Notes under the pieces: model-generated | Database searches by the model: none | What the model was told of the DNA's origin: nothing | What the model saw: only the letters and a program-made list of their open reading frames with translations | From: Bacteroidia bacterium | GTDB lineage: Bacteria > Bacteroidota > Bacteroidia > AKYH767-A > OLB10 | NCBI GenBank assembly: GCA_025450095.1 | Contig: JANWID010000295.1 | Coordinates: 1-6,503 of the forward strand | Direction: 5' to 3' | Length of the DNA stretch: 6,503 nt | Program-made: the position numbers and the translations under genes | Shown: piece by piece, positions 1 through 5,980 of the stretch | Position numbering within the stretch: the stretch's first letter is position 1 | Layout of the letters: every line of letters begins with the position of its first letter

Positions 1-143
1 AAATGCGAATGACCGTGGAGCAGATTCTTCTGGTTAAAATAAGGAAATTCAAAACCTATTTTGTACCGCATTAAAGAACCCAATAAAGCAACAATAACCA
101 GGTTAAATAATGAAAATGCCAGCCAGGAACGGTAGGGCTTCAT
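1..143 (-). CDS. Membrane protein downstream of nosY, N-terminal fragment (runs off left edge)
   Basis: This frame is open from an ATG at 141-143 to the left edge of the window, giving 47 complete codons with no stop; the rest of the gene lies outside. The visible part has a short basic N-terminus (MKPYRSW), one hydrophobic segment at about residues 8-24 (LAFSLFNLVIVALLGSL), then a conserved-looking stretch ending in an HxHxH motif with H43, H45 and H47. It begins 29 bases after the nosY stop, on the same strand, so it is probably co-transcribed with the nos genes. From memory, a large membrane protein with this kind of start (MRYKIGF, then LLHGHSHF) is found in Bacteroidota, and closely spaced histidines near a helix recall haem- or metal-binding membrane proteins such as haem-copper oxidase subunit I or NnrS. 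That is only a resemblance. Function is unassigned. That it is a gene is fairly sure, because its composition and position fit. Confidence 0.72.
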   Translation of the reverse strand, partial: MKPYRSWLAFSLFNLVIVALLGSLMRYKIGFEFPYFNQKNLLHGHSH

Positions 144-152
144 GCTATAAAG

Positions 153-192
153 TTATAAATCTTTTATTCGGATTATAAATCTTTTTTTCGGA
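153..192. repeat. 20-bp tandem direct repeat spanning the nosY stop codon
   Basis: Bases 153-172 (ttataaatcttttattcgga) and 173-192 (ttataaatctttttttcgga) are adjacent copies of the same 20-mer, differing at one base (166 a, 186 t). The right-hand copy contains the last codons of nosY and its stop TAA at 173-175. The left-hand copy is the first part of the spacer before the next gene. Twenty is not a multiple of three and the copy lies after the stop, so the nosY product is unaffected. It looks like a recent slippage or segmental duplication of the gene end. No inverted symmetry or terminator structure is evident. Confidence 0.8.
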
Positions 193-946
193 AAATGCGG
201 AGTGCAGTTAAAATGGGAATCATCATCCACAGAAACAGAATGGAAACTGAAAACAGGAATCCTGTCCCGCTGCCAAAAAATTGCTTATAAAATGCACCCG
301 TATATCCCATCAGTGCTGAGACATCCAGTTTTAAAATCATTAGAATCCTGGCAAGATCTACCGGGTTGAGTGCTATCAGGGTGAGTGTTGTTGTTTCCAA
401 CGGATAATCACTGAAAGTATAAACGATCCAAAGGATAAAAGCGTCGTAGATCAGCACAAAATAAAACCAGAACAACATCGCAATACCAATTGCTTTTGCT
501 TTATCACGCGTTAGCACCGAAGAAAGAAATGCCAGTGATACAAACACGAGTGATAATATTATTCCCGTGAACAATAGTTGAAGTGCACTTTCATTGGAAC
601 CATAATATAATATCGGCAATCCGACACCGGCAAGAAACGCGAGCAACAGTGAGAAGGAAACAGCGACGAATTCTGATATGAAAATAGTGCTGCGGTTTAC
701 CGGTTGTGCCAGCATCATTTCGATGAATTCATACGAATTGTAAAAATGTATGGTCGTAAATACAACACTTACCAGTGGTATAACAATGATCAGGATGTTG
801 AGCAGGCTGAGTACTACTTTGGATGTGTCGCTATCGAGCTGATACATACCAATGGTACTGAGTAACAGGAATAGTGCATATAACAATATGAAACGTGTTC
901 TCAGAATATCATAAAGGATGTATTTGATCAGACGAAGCATTTTCAC
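173..946 (-). CDS. nosY: NosY, permease subunit of the nos ABC transporter
   Basis: NosY is the membrane subunit that pairs with the NosF ATPase and NosD to support assembly of the copper-sulfide CuZ centre of nitrous oxide reductase. The 257-residue protein is highly hydrophobic, with about six membrane segments near residues 19-36, 44-66, 88-115, 123-145, 153-178 and 228-249. This fits an ABC-2 type permease, and the length is usual for NosY. Family-like stretches include EMMLAQPVNRS (76-86) and LNPVDLARI (193-201) before the last helix. The start is ambiguous. GTG at 944-946 gives a GTGA overlap with the nosF stop, whereas ATG at 938-940 (codon 3) begins 2 bases after that stop; no clear ribosome binding site separates them. 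Identity rests on hydropathy, these motifs and its place directly after nosF. Confidence 0.92.
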   Translation of the reverse strand: MKMLRLIKYILYDILRTRFILLYALFLLLSTIGMYQLDSDTSKVVLSLLNILIIVIPLVSVVFTTIHFYNSYEFIEMMLAQPVNRSTIFISEFVAVSFSLLLAFLAGVGLPILYYGSNESALQLLFTGIILSLVFVSLAFLSSVLTRDKAKAIGIAMLFWFYFVLIYDAFILWIVYTFSDYPLETTTLTLIALNPVDLARILMILKLDVSALMGYTGAFYKQFFGSGTGFLFSVSILFLWMMIPILTALRIFRKKDL

Positions 947-1665
947 GTTGGTAAATTTCGGGAGTGTTGTGAAATGATTTTGGAAATTGCTTTTCCCAAC
1001 CGATCAAAACCTGTTTCAGCTTTTAATGCTGCTAGGGTATTGTTATAAAGTATTTTTCCTTCATACAGGTATATGGTGTCGGTTGCCAGGTCATCCAGAT
1101 CACTCATAATATGCGATGTGATCAGGAGTAGTTTGCCTGAATTTTTTTCGCGATGAATTTTCTCCTTCAGTATTTCTACCGATACGGGATCGAGTCCTGC
1201 AGTGGGTTCGTCAAGGATGAGTATGGGTGGATTAAAAAGAAATGCCAGTGCAGCACTGACTTTCTGACGTGTTCCTCCGGACAGGGTTCGCATAGCCTTT
1301 GCAGCAATATGATCGAGATGAAAGTCTCTGAATAATTCTTCGTCGAGATTACGATCCTGGCTTCGGATATTTTTCAGCATTTCGAAAAGCTGGCCAACTT
1401 TCATGTTGTCGGGATAACGGCCAATCTGGGGCATATACCCGATATGTCGCCGGTACTGCCATTTTGATTTTATGGATTCATCATTAACCTTTATAATTCC
1501 ATCACCCGGAATTACCAAACCCAATATGCTTTTAATAAGAGTGGTTTTACCGGAACCGTTTGGCCCTATAAGAGCATATGATCTTCCACCCTGAAGCTCC
1601 AGGTTTACGGTATCAAGCACGGTAATTTTTCCGAACTTTTTTGTAACACTATGAATGGAAATCAT
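943..1665 (-). CDS. nosF: NosF, ATPase subunit of the nos ABC transporter
   Basis: NosF is the cytoplasmic ATP-hydrolysing subunit that drives the NosFY membrane complex during NosZ copper-site maturation. The 240-residue protein carries all the ABC motifs in order: Walker A GPNGSGKT at 34-41, a Q-loop glutamine at 80 (GYMPQ), signature LSGGTRQK at 128-135, Walker B ILILDEP at 148-154 with the catalytic glutamate, D-loop GLDP just after, and the switch histidine at 185 (ITSH). The signature form LSGGTRQK is typical of NosF-like and other ABC-2 family ATPases. The ATG at 1663-1665 lies inside the end of nosD, giving a 17-base overlap, and the stop overlaps the nosY start. By itself the ATPase would only be called a generic ABC protein; the placement between nosD and nosY makes the NosF call firm. 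Confidence 0.95.
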   Translation of the reverse strand: MISIHSVTKKFGKITVLDTVNLELQGGRSYALIGPNGSGKTTLIKSILGLVIPGDGIIKVNDESIKSKWQYRRHIGYMPQIGRYPDNMKVGQLFEMLKNIRSQDRNLDEELFRDFHLDHIAAKAMRTLSGGTRQKVSAALAFLFNPPILILDEPTAGLDPVSVEILKEKIHREKNSGKLLLITSHIMSDLDDLATDTIYLYEGKILYNNTLAALKAETGFDRLGKAISKIISQHSRNLPT

Positions 1666-2890
1666 ACGGCTTCATTGCAGGTTGATGATCTTTCAGATTT
1701 TTCGGCGTAATGGCAGGAACAATTTTTTCAGCATTATCGAGCAGTAATACAAGGAAACTGCGCCATAACATCATTGCTGCCGGAACCCTGTCTACAACCA
1801 TTGTGAATATATTTACCGGGAAATAAGGGATATCACCTACATGATCGCGATCGAGATCGTATCCTTTATATTTATCCCAGTAATTATTATCAATAGTGTT
1901 CAAAACCAATTCGCCATTGGTAGAGATATCAAATGTATTGCTGAGAAAATTATTATTTATAAATGTGTTTCCGTCGCAGCTTGCCTGTAGTTTTATTGCC
2001 CAGCCATTTGCCCGGAAAATATTTTTTTCAAATAGTATCCTGCTGGTACCTTCCATATAAATACCACTGGTATTGCCGGTAAATTCATTGAACTGAACTT
2101 TACTATCACGCATATCTTTCAAAAGTAATCCATATGAAGAGGCTCCCCAGTTTTGAGTAAAATGGTTGTGTAACATTGTTACATGGGAAGAATACATTAC
2201 GGCTACACCAGCGCCGTTATTGCTGATTGTATTGTATTCATAGCGGTCGTCATTTGAAAACATAAAATGAAGGCCATACCGCATGTTTTTGTTGCTGTTA
2301 TTGTTAATGATGAGGGATTGGGTTACAAATTCAAAGTAAATACCATCACGATGTCCGCTGATGCTGTTACCTGTTATCCTTGCATGATTACATTTCCACA
2401 GGTGAATTCCATTTCCAAGTTCATATTCATTTGCAGCTTGCGTATGCAGTCTGTTGTTGGAAATTAAACTGTAATTAGTATTTGATAAATGAATTCCGAA
2501 AAACGTATGATCGAGAATATTATTCCGGATGGTGACATGATGCGCATCAAGGCATTTTATACCTGCAAGATCCTCAATGCTGGATCTTCCGGAATTTATG
2601 ATCCGGAATCCCTCTATCGTTACATGTTTCGCAGCTATAGTTAATAGTTCATATTTTGACTGACCATCCAGTACCGGATAATTTTTCCCTGTCAGGTAAA
2701 TCTGTTTCTGAATTATGATATTTCCTTCCCGGTAGATTCCCGGAAAAACTTCTATGGTGTCACCTTGTTCTGCGGCAGCAATCGCAGATTTTATCGAGCT
2801 GAATGCTTTTCCATTGCCCGTTTGAAGAATCTTTGCTGAAACTGTTAAGGATACCAATACCAGGGAAACAATAGAGAAAATAAATTTCAT
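1649..2890 (-). CDS. nosD: NosD, periplasmic beta-helix copper-site assembly protein
   Basis: NosD is the periplasmic component that works with NosFY in building the CuZ site of NosZ. The 413-residue protein has a Sec signal peptide (residues 1-19, probable cleavage after VSA) and then a long run of right-handed beta-helix (PbH1/CASH) repeats over about 80-335, seen as recurring short blocks such as VTIEGFRI, ARITGNSI, DGIYFEF, YGLHFMF, GAGVAVMYSSHV and SGIYMEG. Characteristic NosD stretches follow: NNYWDKYKGYDLDRD at 335-349, VGDIPY at 351-356, and a C-terminal hydrophobic part LLLDNAEKIVPAI at 382-394. His, Met and Asn are common along the helix face (HFMFSNDD, 208-215). Length is usual for NosD. 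The ATG at 2888-2890 overlaps the nosL stop as ATGA, suggesting translational coupling. Confidence 0.96.
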   Translation of the reverse strand: MKFIFSIVSLVLVSLTVSAKILQTGNGKAFSSIKSAIAAAEQGDTIEVFPGIYREGNIIIQKQIYLTGKNYPVLDGQSKYELLTIAAKHVTIEGFRIINSGRSSIEDLAGIKCLDAHHVTIRNNILDHTFFGIHLSNTNYSLISNNRLHTQAANEYELGNGIHLWKCNHARITGNSISGHRDGIYFEFVTQSLIINNNSNKNMRYGLHFMFSNDDRYEYNTISNNGAGVAVMYSSHVTMLHNHFTQNWGASSYGLLLKDMRDSKVQFNEFTGNTSGIYMEGTSRILFEKNIFRANGWAIKLQASCDGNTFINNNFLSNTFDISTNGELVLNTIDNNYWDKYKGYDLDRDHVGDIPYFPVNIFTMVVDRVPAAMMLWRSFLVLLLDNAEKIVPAITPKNLKDHQPAMKPYDFHS

Positions 2891-3330
2891 TCAAAAGACG
2901 ATTTTAAAGTACCCCAGGTAAGTTCTGTGCCCTGCCATTGCTGTTGCTGTTCATAACGGTCCTGGGTAGTGGAAAATGCAGCAATTCCACTGGCCATGGG
3001 ACTTTTCACCTTGTCGGACTTAAGAAAAAATGCAGGTTCAGCAGGGATCAGGGATCCTGGCTTACTATGATCTACAACGAAAATCTCTGTCACCTCCTGG
3101 CGGGAAGTATCCATATCTTTGATATATGATATCATGCAACTGATATCATCAAACTTATAGATTTTCCCTTTCTTCGTTAAGAACTCTCCTCCAAATGACG
3201 GATCAACGAGGATCATTTTGCAGTAGTCACAGGCATCGGTACCGTACTGTAAGGGTTGCCTGCCCTGTTTGCATCCTGTTGTTGATATTATCAGCACACA
3301 AAATGCAATCAGCGGGAAAATACGTTTCAT
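2887..3330 (-). CDS. nosL: NosL, copper-delivery lipoprotein for nitrous oxide reductase
   Basis: NosL is a small outer-periplasmic copper-binding lipoprotein that supplies Cu(I) for the NosZ metal sites. The 147-residue protein has a lipoprotein signal peptide (MKRIFPLIAF, then a hydrophobic core) with lipobox STTGC, so the lipidated cysteine is C20. The copper motif CxxCxM is present as CDYCKM with C34, C37 and M39. Further family features are FDDISCM (60-66, with C65 and M66), the PMASGIAAFS block (111-120, with M112) and the following TTQD. Length is usual for NosL. It sits between a small membrane protein and nosD and overlaps both neighbours by four bases (ATGA at 3327-3330 and 2887-2890). 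In many other nos clusters nosL comes last, after nosY; here it precedes nosD. Confidence 0.95.
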   Translation of the reverse strand: MKRIFPLIAFCVLIISTTGCKQGRQPLQYGTDACDYCKMILVDPSFGGEFLTKKGKIYKFDDISCMISYIKDMDTSRQEVTEIFVVDHSKPGSLIPAEPAFFLKSDKVKSPMASGIAAFSTTQDRYEQQQQWQGTELTWGTLKSSFE

Positions 3331-3911
3331 ACAGTTTGTTTACTGTTTTTTGCTTTTTCGATGATTAGTGCGGTACAGGAAAGAAGTCCGGCAACAACCA
3401 TGATCCAACCTCCGCTATCAGGACCAGAGTAGGCTGTAAAATTCAGCAATTTTTTAGTTCCGATTAAGGGAGGCTGATAACTCATTCCGGGAACTTTGAT
3501 AGGAGCAGTAGGATCCAGGTTATGACCGTAATCGTAACCCCAATGGTAAAAATCATATAGCCCGATAATGGCAGTAAAAATCAAAAGTCCGAGAAACATC
3601 CATCCGGCGAAACGCTTTCCTGAGAACGAAGCGAAAATGCCGGAAGCAATGATAATACCCAACAAATAAGGCATGATCTTAAATTCAGGGAACATCTCTA
3701 TTTTGATATGTTTCATCCCGATATAGTGATTCAGACCATTGATAATTTCTACATCCCCTGATAATTTATCAATCCAGATTTTCATATTCAATCCTTCGGG
3801 ATATTGAGGAGCATACATCAGGATTTGCCAGAAAGGCACGAAATATACACCAATCATTATAAGAGCGGCAAATGCTATCAGCATCCTGGAAACAGTAAGC
3901 ATTTTTTTCAT
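3327..3911 (-). CDS. Four-helix membrane protein of the nos cluster (NosB-position, function unknown)
   Basis: This 194-residue protein has about four membrane segments, near residues 10-30, 81-97, 103-120 and 168-185. Two soluble loops are rich in His, Met, Tyr and Pro. The first carries MYAPQYPEGLNM (32-43) and GLNHYIGMKHI (59-69). The second carries YDFYHWGYDYGH (119-130) and a Pro-rich part to about 168 (APIKVPGMSYQPP, then GWI). Such concentrated His/Met/Tyr patches suggest copper or haem contact, but this is inference. Its place directly after nosZ is where clade II clusters carry a membrane gene called nosB, so it may be the Bacteroidota equivalent; homology was not tested and the symbol is left blank. 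ATG at 3909-3911 has no clear ribosome binding site and lies just 11 bases after the T run of a terminator-like hairpin. The stop overlaps the nosL start (ATGA). Confidence 0.9.
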   Translation of the reverse strand: MKKMLTVSRMLIAFAALIMIGVYFVPFWQILMYAPQYPEGLNMKIWIDKLSGDVEIINGLNHYIGMKHIKIEMFPEFKIMPYLLGIIIASGIFASFSGKRFAGWMFLGLLIFTAIIGLYDFYHWGYDYGHNLDPTAPIKVPGMSYQPPLIGTKKLLNFTAYSGPDSGGWIMVVAGLLSCTALIIEKAKNSKQTV

Positions 3912-3922
3912 AATAGCCCGTT

Positions 3923-3958
3923 AAAAAAATGAGCAGGGTTTTAATATCCTGCTCATTT
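3923..3958 (-). terminator. Intrinsic terminator or attenuator after nosZ
   Basis: Arms 3927-3937 (aaatgagcagg) and 3948-3958 (cctgctcattt) are perfect 11-bp inverted repeats around a 10-base loop. On the minus strand the hairpin is followed by a run of seven T (complement of 3923-3929, three of them in the stem base), which is the classic rho-independent form for transcripts coming from nosZ. It begins 7 bases after the nosZ stop and ends 11 bases before the ATG of the next gene. In the plus direction no T run follows, so it acts in the nosZ direction. No obvious promoter lies between it and the next gene, so partial read-through is likely. It may also protect the nosZ mRNA 3' end. Confidence 0.85.
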
Positions 3959-3965
3959 AATGAAT

Positions 3966-5942
3966 TTATTTATTTTGTATCCCTAGCGAAAATGCTAAAG
4001 GTACATTTGAAGATGCGGGCGAGACTCTTATATATCCCTGCATTTCCTGGTGCAGTGCTGAACAAAAGTCAGTGCAATAGAAAGGATATACTCCAACACG
4101 GTCTGGTATCCATTTCAGAGTTTGTGTTGCACCTGGCATGATTAAAATTTCCGCATTGTTAGCACCTTTAATAGCAAATCCATGTGGTACATCCCAGTCC
4201 TGTTCCAGATTGGTAACATGAAAATAAACTTCATCGCCCATTTTTACACCTTCGATGTTATCGGGAGCAAAATGTGAACGAATGGATGTCATATAAACAT
4301 GCACCATATTACCTTCACGAGTAACTTTTGCATCACCTTCTCCTTTTGTTGCATAAGGATGTTTGTTATCATCAATCTTATAAAACTTCACCTGTTTGTC
4401 TTTAAGCAGACTTGCCGGCAGTGCTTCCGCATAATGAGGTTCACCTATAGTAGGAAAATCGAGCAGTAGCTGCATTTTATCTCCGGATATATCATAAAGT
4501 TGTGCAGTCTGGCAAAGTTCCGGACCGGTAGGAAGATAACGGTCTTTAGTAATTTTATTATAGGCCACCATGTATTTGCCATGCGGCTTTGCAGTAGGTC
4601 CACCGGGAACCATAAGGTGACCCACGGAATAATAAGTAGGAACACGATCCAGAACCTGGAGTGTTTTGATATCCCATTTCACCACTTCCGAGGAAACAAA
4701 CATGGAGGTGTAAGCATTTCCTTTCATGTCGAATTCAGTGTGAAGTGGTCCAAGTCCTGGTTTTTCAACTACACCATGAAGAGCAGTCTCATAACGGATC
4801 ACCGGAATTCCTGCAAAATCTCCTTCAAAATCTTTATCGCTGATCGCTTTCATGATTTTGGTGAATGAGAATACCGGGATCAAAGCAGCAAGCTTTCCGC
4901 TACCGACAATATACTCACCGGTAGGATCAACATCACAACCATGAGGAGATTTAGGGCAGGGAATAAAATAAATAATATCCTTTAACGCGATCGGATCGAG
5001 TTGCAGCACTTCTTCCATCATTGTAGATGTTGCCATATGTGTAGCGACATCCATCTTATTATGGGCATATTTTACTTTAACGGAAGTTCCTTTTCCTGCT
5101 TTGATATATTCTTCAGCTTTTTTCCAGTTCACAGCCATTATGAAATCCTTATCCTTTTGCGAAGCATTTACTTCAAGAAGGCTGTATGCCTGTTCGGTGT
5201 TATAACAGGAGAAGAAGAACCAGCCATGTGACGGGCCTTTACCGGCACGGGCCAGGTCAAAGTTTACACCCGGTGTTACAAGCTGAAACGCAATTTTCAT
5301 ATCACCATCCTGAGCAACACTGATGAAGCTTACAGTACCTTTAAAATTCTCCTTATAAGTATTGATAGGCACATCGCGTTGTTGGTCGTTGCCTATTGGA
5401 ACTGAAAAGCGGGAACTTGCAACAACATATTCAGAGTTTTCAGTAATAAAGGGTGAGGAGTGGTTACCACCGCTGTTTGGAATTTCAAGGATCTCTACAG
5501 TTTCAAATGAAGTAAGATCAACCCTTGCGATCCTTGGAGTATTGTTGGCATTTCCAAAAACCCAGCGTCCATCATGCTCGCCTTTTGTAACGGAGAGAGC
5601 GATGTGATGAAGGTCATCCCAGGGAACGAAACCATGAGAAGTATTTAACATAGGGTTGGATTCCTCGCTGTAACCATAACCATTTTCCGGGTTGGTCGAA
5701 AATACAGGTACAATACGAAATACTCTTCCTGAAGGCAGTCCTACAACGCTCATCTGGCCATTAAAGCCCCCAGACACTATATTGTAAAACTCATCATATT
5801 TTCCAGGTGCAATGAATACTTTAGAAGCGGCATCGCCCATTCCGACAGCCCCGGGAGCTTTAGGCTTACATCCATTTTGAAACAGTGCACCGGCAAGTAG
5901 CAATAGTACGGTACCAGCTTTAAGAATTTTTTTATATAACAT
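3966..5942 (-). CDS. nosZ: NosZ, clade II nitrous oxide reductase (Sec/lipoprotein type)
   Basis: NosZ reduces N2O to N2 and water in the periplasm, the last step of denitrification. The 658-residue protein starts with a Sec-type signal (MLYKKILKAG, then a leucine-rich core) and has no twin-arginine motif; C25 in FQNGC may be lipidated. An N-terminal beta-propeller carries the CuZ site. By motif comparison with known NosZ, the seven histidine ligands are H112 and H113 (WDDLHH), H161 (GGNH), H334 (SPHG), H401 (GPLHTEFD), H442 (SVGH) and H503 (GEPH). The C-terminal cupredoxin domain has the CuA ligands H587 (VPHGF), C623, C627, H631 and M634 in CTDFCSALHQEM. DLHH in place of DVHH and Asp625 where clade I has Trp are clade II traits. 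ATG at 5940-5942 follows the upstream gene by 38 bases. No key residue appears missing, so the enzyme should be active. Confidence 0.98.
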   Translation of the reverse strand: MLYKKILKAGTVLLLLAGALFQNGCKPKAPGAVGMGDAASKVFIAPGKYDEFYNIVSGGFNGQMSVVGLPSGRVFRIVPVFSTNPENGYGYSEESNPMLNTSHGFVPWDDLHHIALSVTKGEHDGRWVFGNANNTPRIARVDLTSFETVEILEIPNSGGNHSSPFITENSEYVVASSRFSVPIGNDQQRDVPINTYKENFKGTVSFISVAQDGDMKIAFQLVTPGVNFDLARAGKGPSHGWFFFSCYNTEQAYSLLEVNASQKDKDFIMAVNWKKAEEYIKAGKGTSVKVKYAHNKMDVATHMATSTMMEEVLQLDPIALKDIIYFIPCPKSPHGCDVDPTGEYIVGSGKLAALIPVFSFTKIMKAISDKDFEGDFAGIPVIRYETALHGVVEKPGLGPLHTEFDMKGNAYTSMFVSSEVVKWDIKTLQVLDRVPTYYSVGHLMVPGGPTAKPHGKYMVAYNKITKDRYLPTGPELCQTAQLYDISGDKMQLLLDFPTIGEPHYAEALPASLLKDKQVKFYKIDDNKHPYATKGEGDAKVTREGNMVHVYMTSIRSHFAPDNIEGVKMGDEVYFHVTNLEQDWDVPHGFAIKGANNAEILIMPGATQTLKWIPDRVGVYPFYCTDFCSALHQEMQGYIRVSPASSNVPLAFSLGIQNK

Positions 5943-5980
5943 AGAATTAAAATTTATACAATAATCAAAGTGTGTTTATT

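Noticed and set aside
1153..1335. Short plus-strand frame opposite nosF
   Set aside because: It overlaps the signature and Walker B region of nosF in antisense and shows no features of its own.
4500..4868. 122-codon open frame on the plus strand inside nosZ
   Set aside because: It lies wholly opposite a clearly functional nosZ with conserved motifs, and its translation has no recognisable domain; it is an antisense shadow.
5943..5980. Possible promoter or FNR/CRP-type site in the 38-base gap before nosZ (minus-strand TTTGATTATTG and TAAATTTT)
   Set aside because: TAAATTTT only approximates the Bacteroidota -7 element TAnnTTTG, and the nearby TTTG is far too close for a -33 element. TTGAT has no matching ATCAA arm at the right spacing. 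Co-transcription from the upstream gene is simpler.
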